Source: Gammaproteobacteria bacterium (GTDB taxonomy: Bacteria; Pseudomonadota; Gammaproteobacteria; Pseudomonadales; Azotimanducaceae). Taken from it: 47,849 bases of DNA. The stretch covers positions 1-47,849 of the forward strand of contig JAPPND010000087.1 of assembly GCA_028818795.1 (NCBI GenBank). Reading direction: 5' to 3'. The position numbers and the translations under genes are program-made. This document shows, piece by piece, positions 26,826-36,812 of this stretch (its first letter is position 1; the number at the start of each line of letters is the position of its first letter). The notes under the pieces are model-generated. The model ran no database searches and had not been told where the DNA came from. It saw only the letters and a program-made list of their open reading frames with translations.

Positions 26826-27737
26826 CTATGCCTCGCCGGTTTGTACCAGCGACCGCACGTCGGCCAAACCAGGTAGCGAGCTGGCTGCGCCGGCCCGCGT
26901 GACCGCCAGCGCCCCGGCGGCGGATCCCATTCTTAGGGCGTCTTGCATCGACTCGCCACGAATGAGCGACCCCATCAGATAGCCGATAAACGCATCGCCA
27001 GCAGCGGTTTCGTCGATGGCGGACACCACGTAGGCCGGGAGTGCCGCCAGTCCCGAGTCATCCGAATAGACGAGGCCCTTGGACCCGAGGGTCAGCACGA
27101 TAGCTGCGTTGGGAGCGCGCTCCGCCAACGCCGCCATGACCCTCGACCAATCGTCGTCGACCGCACCGGTGCCCGCCAAGGCCGAAGCCTCGATCTCGTT
27201 GACGATGAGAAGCCCGACGCCCGCCAGGTCGTATCCTGCCTCCCGGCCATCGACCGGCGCGACATTGAACGCCACCTGGCAACCGGATTCCTCCGCTAGG
27301 CGGAGTACCAGATCGAGATCGTTGATCTCGTTCTGCAGCATCAACCAGTCGTCACTGGCGACGCGCTCCACCGCAGTGCGCATGTCGTCCTCGACGAGGG
27401 TTCTATTGGTCCCGCCAAAGATGACGATGGCGTTTTCGCCCACCTCGTTGACCTGGATCACCGCGTGCCCGGAGGAACCCTCGGCAACCCGCAGGCCCGA
27501 CACGTCCACACCTTCAGCGGCGAGAGCGTCCTTGAGCCACCTACCGTCCTCGCCCACGCAGCCGACATGCACGACGTCGACCCCGGCGCGTGCCGCAGCG
27601 ATGGACTGGTTCAGGCCCTTGCCCCCGGGAAAGACCTCGTGCGTGCGGCTGGACACGGTTTCGCCGGGACCGGTGAAGGCCGGAACCTGGTAGACGTGAT
27701 CGATGCAGAGCGAACCGAGGTTGACCAACTTGGGCAT
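26826..27737 (-). CDS. rbsK: Ribokinase-like PfkB-family sugar kinase
   Basis: The protein phosphorylates a sugar, most likely ribose or a related pentose, with ATP. The ATG at 27737 is chosen for its AAGGAG eight bases upstream and the family start MPKLVNLGSLCIDHVY; it gives 303 residues. The N-terminal PfkB motif GGKGLNQSIAAARAG (about residues 37-51) and the C-terminal DETAAGDAFIGYL with anion hole and catalytic Asp are present. No sugar transporter or ribose operon adjoins it, so ribose specificity is inferred from resemblance. Confidence 0.85.
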   Translation of the reverse strand: MPKLVNLGSLCIDHVYQVPAFTGPGETVSSRTHEVFPGGKGLNQSIAAARAGVDVVHVGCVGEDGRWLKDALAAEGVDVSGLRVAEGSSGHAVIQVNEVGENAIVIFGGTNRTLVEDDMRTAVERVASDDWLMLQNEINDLDLVLRLAEESGCQVAFNVAPVDGREAGYDLAGVGLLIVNEIEASALAGTGAVDDDWSRVMAALAERAPNAAIVLTLGSKGLVYSDDSGLAALPAYVVSAIDETAAGDAFIGYLMGSLIRGESMQDALRMGSAAGALAVTRAGAASSLPGLADVRSLVQTGEA

Positions 27738-27937
27738 GCCGATGCTCCTTGGCAATGGATCTCAAGGGATTCTACCGACACTGGTATCCGGTGCCGTGCC
27801 TGCCGGGCAACGGCAGGTGTGCGTGCTTTAGGAACATTGATCCACGCTGTCCCCGCGGCTGGGATTCGCTACCATTTCCATGCGCCGACACGAAGGCGCG
27901 AATGCCTCTCGACGACCAACAGGAGGTCCGACCAAAC

Positions 27938-28918
27938 GTGCCTTGGCTAGAGATCTGGATGGTCGTGGGGTTCCTGCTGGCCGCGTACTCCGTGGTCGCA
28001 AACGACTCGATTCAGACACTCGGCACGTTCCTCGCGTCCAACGCGCAACGCCCTTGGTGGCTGCTTTGGATGTTCGCGGGCAGCATCCTGCTCGTGGTCA
28101 TCTTCTACAGTTGGTTCGTGTACGGCGGCGACCCCGCCTACGGTCGCCTGGAGAAGTTCCCGGTCCCCGACGGCGGCGTGTCCTGGATCCATGCGATACC
28201 ACCGCTGGCCCTGCTCATCCTGACGCGCCTCGGCGTCCCCGTCAGCACCACTTTCCTCGTGCTGACGGTGTTCGCCGTCACGGGGGGCGAGACCAGCAAC
28301 CTCGGCGCGATGCTCACCAAGTCGGGGCTCGGCTACGTGGTGGCCTTCGCCTCCGCCATCATCCTGTTCAGCCTCGTCTTCAAACCCTTGAGCGAGTATT
28401 TCCACCGCACCAAGGGCCAGGAAATCCCAAACTACTGGGTGTTCCTACAATGGGCGTCCACCGGCTTCCTGTGGAGCCAGTGGTTGATCCAGGATCTCGC
28501 CAACATCTTCGTCTACCTGCCACGCCAGCTGTCGGTGGAGTGGCTCGTATTCGGCATCGGGGCGCTGCTGGCCATGCAGGGCTACATCTTCTACCGCTTC
28601 GGCGGCGAGATTCAGAAGATCGTCACCAGCAAGACCGACACCACGGACATCCGCGCCGCAACGATCATCGACTTCATCTACGGCATCGTGCTGCTCATCT
28701 TCAAGGAAGCGAGCAGCATGCCGATGAGCACCACGTGGGTGTTCCTGGGCGTCTTGGCGGGCCGCGAATTCGCACTGTCCTTCTACCTAGCCGACACCAG
28801 CACCAAGGGCACGGTGCGCAAGGTCGTCTCCGACGCCTTGAAAGCCTTGTCGGGCCTCGTGGTGAGCATCGTCCTGGCCTTCGGCCTGCCCTGGCTCTAC
28901 AGCGCCTTCTTCGCGTGA
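27938..28918 (+). CDS. PiT-like integral membrane transporter
   Basis: The hydrophobic protein has about eight to ten predicted membrane helices. Near its start it has VVANDSIQTLGTFLAS, comparable to the GANDxxN repeat of inorganic phosphate transporters. It also has two PVSTT-type motifs, GVPVSTTFLV and SMPMSTTWVFLGVLAGRE, matching the duplicated signature of the PiT fold. I therefore call it a divergent PiT-like carrier; the ion is not known. AGGAGGT sits 11 bases before a GTG at 27938 (326 residues), which I prefer to the ATG at 27902. It is divergent from the ribokinase gene. Confidence 0.6.
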   Translation: MPWLEIWMVVGFLLAAYSVVANDSIQTLGTFLASNAQRPWWLLWMFAGSILLVVIFYSWFVYGGDPAYGRLEKFPVPDGGVSWIHAIPPLALLILTRLGVPVSTTFLVLTVFAVTGGETSNLGAMLTKSGLGYVVAFASAIILFSLVFKPLSEYFHRTKGQEIPNYWVFLQWASTGFLWSQWLIQDLANIFVYLPRQLSVEWLVFGIGALLAMQGYIFYRFGGEIQKIVTSKTDTTDIRAATIIDFIYGIVLLIFKEASSMPMSTTWVFLGVLAGREFALSFYLADTSTKGTVRKVVSDALKALSGLVVSIVLAFGLPWLYSAFFA

Positions 28919-28977
28919 CGTCCTTTTCCCCCGGGCGATAAGGCTACACTTCCACCACCAGCGTCCGGACGTTCCGC

Positions 28978-30276
<1,299 letters not shown>

Positions 30277-30297
30277 ACGGTGAGAAGACGTGGACCC

Positions 30298-30502
30298 GTA
30301 GGGGACCGGCCCAGGAGTCTGCGCCGCGGCACCGGCGCGCAAGCGCCGTTGATGGGCGCGGAGTCCTGGGGCGGTGGGGGCTGGGGCCAGGCGGCGAGGC
30401 ACGAGCGGTCTGGCGGCGTTGTCCCGTCCCGCGCCGAGCCCAGCGTCACATCCGCGGCGGGCGACCGCGCGCCCTGACGGGCGCGTTAGGGTCGCCCCTA
30501 CG
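30298..30502 (+). repeat. Dispersed GC-rich element, copy B (most complete)
   Basis: The element begins GTAGGGGAC and ends GTCGCCCCTACG, imperfect terminal inverted repeats. Its left half is a large hairpin, CCCAGGAGTC against GAGTCCTGGG, around a GGCGCGCAAGCGCC stem. The right half holds TTGTCCCGTCCCG and GGGCGACC...GGGTCGCCC arms. The left half recurs at 37.6 kb and the right half at 5.3, 36.8 and 43.9 kb. It fills the gap between the dehydrogenase and epimerase genes. Confidence 0.75.
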
Positions 30503-30529
30503 AAACGTCTTCGATCGAAGGCGGTTGTC

Positions 30530-31564
30530 GTGAAGATCATTGTCACCGGTGCCGCCGGTTTCATCGGCTCGTTCGCCGCCGAGCGTCTCGCCAAGCGTGG
30601 CGACACGGTCGTCGGCATCGACAACCTGAGCGACTACTACGACGTGAACCTCAAGCGCGCCCGCCTCCAACGCCTCGGCAAGTTGCCCGGTTTCTCGTTC
30701 GAGAAGGTCGACATTGCCGAGCGCAGCGCCTGGCAATCGACCTACGATGAGCATCGGCCCGAGCGCATCGTCCACATGGCGGCTCAAGCGGGGGTTCGAC
30801 ACTCCATCGAGCATCCCCACGCCTATGTGGACGCCAACGTCACGGGCTTCCTGAACGTGCTCGAATCCGCGCGGGATTCCGGTATCGACCACCTGGTCTA
30901 CGCGTCGACCAGCGCGGTCTACGGGGCCAATACGCACATGCCCTTCAGTACCGCCGACAACGTCGACCACCCGCTCTCCATGTACGCGGCCACCAAGAAG
31001 GCCAACGAACTGATGGCCCACGCCTACAGCCACTTGTACCGAATCCCGACCACGGGACTACGCTTCTTCACGGTCTACGGCCCCTGGGGACGGCCCGACA
31101 TGGCACTGTTCGTGTTCACGCGCAGAATTCTGGCCGGCGAACCCATCGAGGTCTTCAACCACGGCAACCACCGGCGCGACTTCACCTACATCGACGATAT
31201 CGTCGAGGGCGTCGTACGTGTCCTCGACCGCCCGCCGGGCAGCGACCCCACGTGGCGCGGCGACCGTCCCGATCCGTCTTCATCCGAAGCGCCGTACCGT
31301 GTCTACAACATCGGCAACGGCGAGCCGGTGCAACTGCTGCGCTTCATCGAGATCATCGAGTCCCAACTCGGACGGCGCGCCTTGAAGAAGCTCCTGCCGA
31401 TGCAGCCTGGCGACGTGCAGGACACCTTCGCCGACGTGGGGCCGTTGGCTACCGACCTCGACTACCAGCCCGCTACCCCCATCGAAGAGGGCATCGCCCG
31501 GTTCCTCCGCTGGTACCTCGACTACTACGGCGTCGCCGACTCGCCCACCCCAGGAGCTCGATGA
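30530..31564 (+). CDS. UDP-glucuronate/uronate 4-epimerase-like protein (CapI type)
   Basis: This NAD-dependent SDR epimerase has 344 residues from GTG 30530 (GAAGG upstream). It shows VTGAAGFIGSFAAERL, the insertion DNLSDYYDVNLKRARL typical of the CapI/LspL group, VHMAAQAGVRHSIEHP, and the YAATKKANE active site, ending in a PATPIEEGIARFLRWY motif. It probably interconverts UDP-GlcA and UDP-GalA, or the uronate made by the preceding dehydrogenase. It overlaps galE as ATGA. Confidence 0.88.
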   Translation: MKIIVTGAAGFIGSFAAERLAKRGDTVVGIDNLSDYYDVNLKRARLQRLGKLPGFSFEKVDIAERSAWQSTYDEHRPERIVHMAAQAGVRHSIEHPHAYVDANVTGFLNVLESARDSGIDHLVYASTSAVYGANTHMPFSTADNVDHPLSMYAATKKANELMAHAYSHLYRIPTTGLRFFTVYGPWGRPDMALFVFTRRILAGEPIEVFNHGNHRRDFTYIDDIVEGVVRVLDRPPGSDPTWRGDRPDPSSSEAPYRVYNIGNGEPVQLLRFIEIIESQLGRRALKKLLPMQPGDVQDTFADVGPLATDLDYQPATPIEEGIARFLRWYLDYYGVADSPTPGAR

Positions 31565-32583
31565 AGACGTTGGTGACCGGCGGTGCCGGGTACATCGGCA
31601 GCCACACGGCCATCGAGCTGCACGATGCGGGCCACGAGGTCGTAATCCTCGACAACCATTCGAACTCGGCGCGCGCGGCCGTCACGGCGCTCCGCTCGCT
31701 GACCCGCCACGACCTGCCGTTCGTCGAGTGCGACATTCGCGACGCAACAGCACTCGACGGCGTGTTCTCCGAAGGCGGTTTCGATGCCGTCGTCCACTTC
31801 GCGGCGCTCAAGGCCGTCGGGGAATCCACCGTCGAACCGTTGCGCTACTACGACAACAACGTCGCCGGTACCGCACGTCTACTGGATCGAATGGCCGCGC
31901 ATGGCATCAAGACCCTGGTATTCAGTTCCAGTGCGGCCGTCTACGGCAACCCCGCTGCCATGCCGATCAACGAGACCTGCCCGCCCGACCCCCAAAGCCC
32001 CTATGCGCGCACCAAGCTCATCGTCGAGGAACTGCTGCGTGAGCTTCAGGCCGCCGACCCCGATTGGCGAATCTCGATCCTGCGCTACTTCAACGCGGTG
32101 GGCGCCCACGCCAGCGGCGCCATTGGCGAGGATCCATGTGGCGTCCCGAACAACCTGCTGCCGTTCATCGCCCAGGTAGCGGTGGGTCGCCTCGAGCGGC
32201 TTAGCGTTTTCGGGGACGACTACCCCACGCCCGACGGCACCGGGATTCGCGACTACCTGCACGTCATCGATCTCGCCCAGGGACACCTCAAGGCGCTTGA
32301 CTACCTAGGCAGAAACAAGGGTGTCTTCGTGCACAACCTCGGCACCGGCAAAGGCAGAAGCGTTCTCGATGTCGTACGCGCGTTCGAACGCGCCTGCGGA
32401 CGCTCGATCCCTCACCGAATTGCGGGACGTCGCGCCGGCGATGTTGTCGTCTCCTATGCTGATCCAACCAAGGCCCGCGACGAACTTGGGTGGACCCCGA
32501 AGTACGACCTTGCCCGCATCTGCACGGATCTCTGGCGCTGGCAGTCAACCCACCCGCACGGTTTCGGGGACCAAAAGGCGTAG
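31561..32583 (+). CDS. galE: UDP-glucose 4-epimerase
   Basis: GalE interconverts UDP-glucose and UDP-galactose with bound NAD. The 340-residue protein shows VTGGAGYIGSHTAIEL, FAALKAVGES, SSSAAVYG, the YARTKLIVEE active site and RYFNAVGAH...GIRDYLHVIDLA, all close to the classical enzyme. Its ATG overlaps the stop of the previous epimerase (ATGA), so the three sugar genes are translated together. It is followed at 26 bp by tRNA-Ser. No glycosyltransferase lies in the window. Confidence 0.94.
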   Translation: MKTLVTGGAGYIGSHTAIELHDAGHEVVILDNHSNSARAAVTALRSLTRHDLPFVECDIRDATALDGVFSEGGFDAVVHFAALKAVGESTVEPLRYYDNNVAGTARLLDRMAAHGIKTLVFSSSAAVYGNPAAMPINETCPPDPQSPYARTKLIVEELLRELQAADPDWRISILRYFNAVGAHASGAIGEDPCGVPNNLLPFIAQVAVGRLERLSVFGDDYPTPDGTGIRDYLHVIDLAQGHLKALDYLGRNKGVFVHNLGTGKGRSVLDVVRAFERACGRSIPHRIAGRRAGDVVVSYADPTKARDELGWTPKYDLARICTDLWRWQSTHPHGFGDQKA

Positions 32584-32609
32584 AATGGCACGCACCGCGC
32601 CAGGACCCC

Positions 32610-32697
32610 GGAGGGGTGGCTGAGCGGTCGAAAGCACTGGTCTTGAAAACCAGAGAAGGGCGACCTTCCCAGGGTTCGAATCCCTGCCCCTCCGCCA
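32610..32697 (+). tRNA. tRNA-Ser (anticodon UGA), CCA encoded
   Basis: GGAGGGG pairs with CCCCTCC to form the acceptor stem, with discriminator G and encoded CCA at 32695-32697. The anticodon arm CTGGT-CTTGAAA-ACCAG carries TGA. A long variable arm follows (GAAGGGCGACCTTC), as required for type II serine tRNA, and the T arm is CAGGG-TTCGAAT-CCCTG. All elements are intact. A degenerate copy lies 1.3 kb downstream. Confidence 0.97.
32670..32685 (+). repeat. 16-bp direct repeat, left copy, in the tRNA-Ser T arm
   Basis: CAGGGTTCGAATCCCT recurs exactly at 33971-33986. The pair brackets the GH26-like gene, which is the geometry left by tRNA-targeting integrases, although no integrase gene is present. 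Confidence 0.6.
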
Positions 32698-32709
32698 CAC
32701 AATGTCAGT

Positions 32710-32726
32710 AACAATTTGATATTGTT
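32710..32726 (+). other. AT-rich inverted repeat AACAAT-TTGAT-ATTGTT
   Basis: A 6-bp perfect inverted repeat with a five-base spacer lies in a 45-bp AT-rich strip between tRNA-Ser and the GH26-like gene. The strip is unlike the GC-rich surroundings. It could be a small operator or part of a promoter. Confidence 0.35.
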
Positions 32727-32742
32727 GTATATTTCCTTCCAC

Positions 32743-33864
32743 ATGCGAATCCTAACGCTGCTTCTCGCCACCGCCTGGGCCGCCCGTGCGGTTGGCGCGG
32801 GCCTCGACCACCCGCCGGTGTTCATCATGGGGCAGGATCTCGGTGCCATTCGCGGCTACCTGGCGAGCGGTTGCTGTCCGCGCCCTGATGGGCTGACCGC
32901 CTACCTGTCGTTTTTCAACCTTCGCTCCGGTGCTGCTGGATACGGCGGCGTCGGCTTCGACAACGCCGGGGAGCCTCTGGCCGCCGAGCATTCGTGGGGA
33001 TCCGGCCCCGTCGACGCTCGCAAGACGGCCACCGCTTTCGGTGTCGGCGACCTCGCCATCGGACTGCACCTGATCGACACGGTGGGATCCGCCTCGCTGG
33101 ACCAACTGATCGCGGGGGAGTACGACGCGAACATCGACAAACTGCTGAAGCTCTTTGCCTTGGTCGAAGGCACGGTCTACCTCAGAATCGGCTATGAGTT
33201 CGACGGTGCGTGGAACGCGGCGTACGCCGATCCCGCCCGCTACGTCCGGGCTTACCGGCACATTGTCGAGACGATCTGGTCCCGGGACGCGGGCAACGTC
33301 CGGTTCGTCTGGCATGCGTCGGCATCGCCGGTGGACGATGTGCTGGACGGTCGTCGCGAGGACATTGCGCTCTTCTACCCCGGCAACGAATACGTCGATT
33401 GGTTCGCCTTCTCGTGGTTTCACCATCCGGACGCCAGGCCCTCGGTGCCCGTCGATCACCTGCCGGCCACGCCCCGGGAACTTGCCGAGGAAGTGCTGAC
33501 CATGGCCCGTGCCGCCGGGAAGCCGGTCATGATCGCCGAGGCGACACCGCAGGGATTCGACCTGTCGCGTTTGTCGCACCGCTCGATCAGCCCGATCTGG
33601 GACGGCGACGCCGGCACCGGACCCACGGCATTGTCGACCGAGGAGATCTGGCGGGCATGGTACGAGCCTCTATTCCGCCTGATGAACGACAACCGAGACG
33701 TCGTTCGCGCCTTGGCCTATATCAACTGCGACTGGGACGCCCAGCCGATGTGGGGACCGCCATACGCCGCCGGGTATTGGGGAGACAGCCGGTTGCAGGC
33801 GAACGCCCGGTTGGCCAAACGCTTTTCCCGGGCGGTAGCGGATTGGAAGTCCGGGTTCAGATAG
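32743..33864 (+). CDS. Secreted GH26-like glycoside hydrolase
   Basis: The protein (373 residues) begins with a signal peptide, MRILTLLLATAWAARAVGA. The body resembles GH26 beta-mannanase-type TIM barrels: a probable acid/base glutamate in LRIGYEFDGAWN near residue 152 and a probable nucleophile in KPVMIAEATP near 266, with WHAS and WFAFSWF between. It would act on an extracellular or periplasmic beta-glycan; the substrate is unproved. Start is the ATG at 32743, which has no clear ribosome site. It is the only gene between tRNA-Ser and the degenerate tRNA copy, with no other carbohydrate-active gene nearby, suggesting it arrived or was left behind alone. Confidence 0.7.
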   Translation: MRILTLLLATAWAARAVGAGLDHPPVFIMGQDLGAIRGYLASGCCPRPDGLTAYLSFFNLRSGAAGYGGVGFDNAGEPLAAEHSWGSGPVDARKTATAFGVGDLAIGLHLIDTVGSASLDQLIAGEYDANIDKLLKLFALVEGTVYLRIGYEFDGAWNAAYADPARYVRAYRHIVETIWSRDAGNVRFVWHASASPVDDVLDGRREDIALFYPGNEYVDWFAFSWFHHPDARPSVPVDHLPATPRELAEEVLTMARAAGKPVMIAEATPQGFDLSRLSHRSISPIWDGDAGTGPTALSTEEIWRAWYEPLFRLMNDNRDVVRALAYINCDWDAQPMWGPPYAAGYWGDSRLQANARLAKRFSRAVADWKSGFR

Positions 33865-33917
33865 TGTTCTCGGCTCAGCACCGGACAGATGGTGCGATCA
33901 TGACCGGGCAGCCGGGA

Positions 33918-33992
33918 CGTGGCTGCGCGGACGAAGCACGGGTCTTGAGCACCTTCAAGGGGATCTTTCTCAGGGTTCGAATCCCTTGCTGA
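33918..33992 (+). pseudogene. Degenerate copy of tRNA-Ser(UGA)
   Basis: Aligned with the intact tRNA at 32610, this stretch keeps GTGGCTGnGCGG, the GGTCTTGA anticodon region and a perfect CAGGGTTCGAATCCCT T arm. The acceptor arms no longer pair, the anticodon stem is disrupted (ACGGG against CACCT), and CCA is gone. About three quarters of positions match. Its decayed 3' end now supplies the GGAG ribosome site of the following permease gene. Confidence 0.7.
33971..33986 (+). repeat. 16-bp direct repeat, right copy
   Basis: Exact match to 32670-32685 in tRNA-Ser. Confidence 0.6.
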
Positions 33993-34007
33993 TCGGAGAA
34001 CGTTGGC

Positions 34008-35175
34008 TTGTCAATCCCCTTTCGACTTGCCGTGAGCAATGTGTTCAGGAGCCCGCTGCGGTGGGCTCTAACGCTTGTTGCGACAACCCTGGCGTTCCTG
34101 CTGTATGCGACACTCAATGGCGTCGTCTCCGGAATCGATGGGGCGTTCGAACGCCTTGGCGACACGAGGCTTCGGGTTCTCAATCGAACGGGCCCGCTCG
34201 AGACTCTGCCGATCGCCTACGGCACTCGGCTGTCGACCTTGGACAACGTGCGCAAAAGTCACCCACGCGACCCTATTTGGCGGTTACTACCAGAATCTGA
34301 ACCAGCCTGTGAGTTCCGCGGGCGTCGACATCGTCGAATTCCTGGACGTGATTCCGGAAATGCGCGTCCCGCCAGCGCAGCTCGATCGCGTATTGGCCAC
34401 CCGAGATGGCGCAATCGTGGGGAGTTCGACGGCCAATCGCTTTGGCTGGCGCCTCGGCGATCGCATTCCACTCAAGTCGGCGTTCTGGCAAAACGACCGA
34501 GGCAACGAGACCTGGAGCTTCGAGGTCCTCGCCATCGCCAACGACGGTCCCGACGACGACAAGCTCTACGCCGATGGTCTGTTCTTCGACTACCGGTACT
34601 TGAACGAGTCGCGACTCGTGCAGAAGGACACTGTGCAGCACTTCATCGTTGCCTTGGACGACCCGGCGCGGGCCGCCACGGCGGCGAGAGCGATAGACGA
34701 ACTGTTCAGCAATTCGTCGTACCGAACCCGAACGCTGAGCGAGAAACAATGGGTCTCGTCACAGCTCAGGCAGCTCGAGGATCTCCGCTGGTTTGTCAGG
34801 GTGGTCGTCGGCGCCGTGTTCTTCTCACTGCTGTTCCTGACCGGAACGATGATGATCCAGGCCACCAAGTCCCGCACACCGGAGTTCGGCATCCTGAAGG
34901 CCATGGGGTTCCGTGACGGCGCGATCTCGGTGATGATCCTTGCCGAGTCCGGCGGCCACCTGCGTTAGAGCGGGTCGGTCGTCGGATTGGCCATCGGCGC
35001 CTTGTCGCTCCCGTCGATCTTTGAGTTCATCGGTTCTGCGGGTCTGGGCCTTTCGGTCGACGTCTACGCGAGCGCTCTTGGATTCGCGATCGGTCTTTCG
35101 GCCTTGATTTCCCTTTGGCCGATCGTCTACCTCCGGAGAGTGTCGGCTACGCGGGCCATCGGCGGTAGGCAGTGA
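34008..35175 (+). pseudogene. FtsX-like ABC transporter permease, broken by a frameshift and an in-frame stop
   Basis: Translation would start at TTG 34008 (GGAG ten bases upstream) with MSIPFRLAVSNVFRSPLRW, a MacB/FtsX-type first helix. The frame runs to LDNVRK, then must shift: an A4 run at 34254-34257 needs to be A3 to continue VTHATLFGGYYQ. That second frame reads through the periplasmic domain and helices (VVVGAVFFSLLFLTGTMMIQ, ATKSRTPEFGILKAMGF) and hits TAG at 34966-34968. The same frame then continues as the last helices to 35175. Two lesions mean no full-length permease. The next permease overlaps its end by four bases. Confidence 0.85.
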
Positions 35176-36350
35176 GCGAAATACTGCAGATCACGCTGGT
35201 CGGCCTCCGAAGCATCCCGCGGCGGCTGGGCGAGTCCTGCGAGGTCGCGATCGGCATCGGCTGTGTAGTGTGGGTGCTCGTCATGGCCCTGGCGATGCTC
35301 GGCAGCTTGACGAATACGATCCGCACGACAGGACATCCCGACCGCGCCCTCGTGCTCAGGAACGGCGCCGTTGCCGAATCCTTGAGTTCGCTTGCCCGGG
35401 ACGAGGTTGCACGGTTGCGATCTCTGCCGGGTATTGCGCGTCTGCAGGGCGGCGATGTCGCCATGTCAGCGGAAGTGCTCATCAGCGTGATGCTCGGTGA
35501 CGTCCACGGCCTGGTTCTCGTGCGCGGGCTTGCAGCGGCGGGCTTCGAGCTACGGCCGGAACTGGCCTTGGTGGAAGGCAGGATGCTGGAGCAAGGCAAG
35601 CACGAGCTGATCGTCGGTCGGCTCGCCCAGCGGTCAACACCGTCACTCGCGATTGGAAGCCACCTAAGAGTGAACGCAGTCGATTGGCGAATCGTCGGGG
35701 TCTTCGAGAGCGGTGGCGACGTGCACGAGTCGGAGATACTCGCGGATGGTCCGACGCTCATGGCCGCGGTCGGCCGCGACGAATTCAGTTCCGCGACCGT
35801 CCGGCTCACGTCGGCCCAGGACTTCGAGACTTTTCGGGGCGCGGTCTCCTCCATTCCCGGAGCCAACCTGGCGGCGGAGCGTGAGTCGGCCTACTACGAG
35901 GGGCAGTCGGAGACCATGTCGCGGCTTGTCTCCATCGTTGCGTACGTCGTCTGCACAATCATGGCGATCGGGGCCACGTGCGGTGCGCTCAACATGACGT
36001 ATTCCATCGTGGAAGCACGAACAACGGAGGTGGCGACGTTGCGCGCAATCGGGTTCGGGGCGACTCCGATCATGGTCTCCATCCTGGCGGAGTCAACGGT
36101 GCTGGCGATCATCGGTGCGAGTCTGGGGGCACTGCTGGCTTGGGTGGTCGGCGATGGGAATGCCTTTGCCGCCACGCAGTTCCTGGGGCCCGGTGCAAGC
36201 GTCAATCAACTCACACTACGACTGGAAGTCGCGGCAGAGCATGTCGCCTTCGGCATGCTCTGGGCCTGTGCAATCGGACTCATAGGGGCATCGTTGCCCG
36301 GCTATCGGATCGCAAGAAGCCCAATCGCACGGGGGCTTCAGGTGGCGTGA
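35172..36350 (+). CDS. FtsX-like ABC transporter permease, intact
   Basis: The 392-residue protein is a MacB/LolC-type permease: N-terminal helix (about 25-45), a large periplasmic domain (about 46-265), then three helices, with the characteristic VEARTTEVATLRAIGFG coupling-helix region near 285. It starts at GTG, overlapping the upstream broken permease, so the two were a heterodimeric pair. Neither the ATPase nor the periplasmic adaptor is in the window. With its partner damaged, function is doubtful although the frame is open. Confidence 0.82.
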   Translation: MSEILQITLVGLRSIPRRLGESCEVAIGIGCVVWVLVMALAMLGSLTNTIRTTGHPDRALVLRNGAVAESLSSLARDEVARLRSLPGIARLQGGDVAMSAEVLISVMLGDVHGLVLVRGLAAAGFELRPELALVEGRMLEQGKHELIVGRLAQRSTPSLAIGSHLRVNAVDWRIVGVFESGGDVHESEILADGPTLMAAVGRDEFSSATVRLTSAQDFETFRGAVSSIPGANLAAERESAYYEGQSETMSRLVSIVAYVVCTIMAIGATCGALNMTYSIVEARTTEVATLRAIGFGATPIMVSILAESTVLAIIGASLGALLAWVVGDGNAFAATQFLGPGASVNQLTLRLEVAAEHVAFGMLWACAIGLIGASLPGYRIARSPIARGLQVA

Positions 36351-36491
36351 TTGACTAGCTCGTTTGCGTGCGAATGGCCGAGCGACGGAACGCGCCCGAT
36401 GGAACTCAACCTGCGCGACGGCCGTATTAGCTCACCGCAGTCGCATGCTCGCCGCTACCTAACTCTCCAATCCTTGGACCGGCGACCGTGC

Positions 36492-36510
36492 TGCATGACA
36501 ATGCCATGCA
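36492..36510 (+). promoter_or_regulatory. Inverted repeat upstream of dinJ-like gene
   Basis: TGCATG and CATGCA, separated by seven bases, form a symmetric site 26 bp before the antitoxin start. Antitoxins of this family repress their own promoters at such palindromes, so it is a candidate operator. Confidence 0.4.
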
Positions 36511-36536
36511 ACATCAGGCGCTACGGTACGAACACT

Positions 36537-36797
36537 ATGGCGAACCATCTTGTCCAGGCGCGGATCGACCGCGAAGTCAAGGAACAAGCGGCAACGGTGC
36601 TAGCGGCAATGGGCCTCACGGTCTCCGATGCGGTACGCCTCCTACTTACGCGCGTTGCCCGCGAGAAGGCGCTGCCTTTCGCCCCCCTCGTGCCCGACGA
36701 CGAGACCATCGCCGCGATGAACGAAGCCCGCGCCGGCAACCTGCCACAGTTCGCCGATGTCGGCAGCCTGTTCGACGACCTGCATGCGGACGATTGA
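36537..36797 (+). CDS. dinJ: RelB/DinJ-family antitoxin without adjacent toxin
   Basis: The 86-residue protein has the ribbon-helix-helix N-terminus (MANHLVQARIDREVKEQA, then MGLTVSDAVRLLLTRVAREKALPF), which is the DinJ signature, and an acidic toxin-binding tail. In DinJ-YafQ modules a RelE-fold toxin follows within a few bases. Here the stop is followed after 15 bp by a dispersed repeat and a convergent pseudogene, with no toxin frame on either strand. It may be an orphan antitoxin, possibly retained as a regulator. Confidence 0.85.
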   Translation: MANHLVQARIDREVKEQAATVLAAMGLTVSDAVRLLLTRVAREKALPFAPLVPDDETIAAMNEARAGNLPQFADVGSLFDDLHADD

Positions 36798-36812
36798 GCG
36801 GACGAGCCGGCA

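Noticed and set aside
33918-33992. Functional second tRNA-Ser
   Set aside because: The acceptor and anticodon stems do not pair and CCA is missing, so it is treated as a relic.
34966-34968. In-frame TAG as pyrrolysine or programmed readthrough
   Set aside because: The same gene has a separate frameshift, no Pyl genes are visible, and FtsX permeases have no known readthrough.
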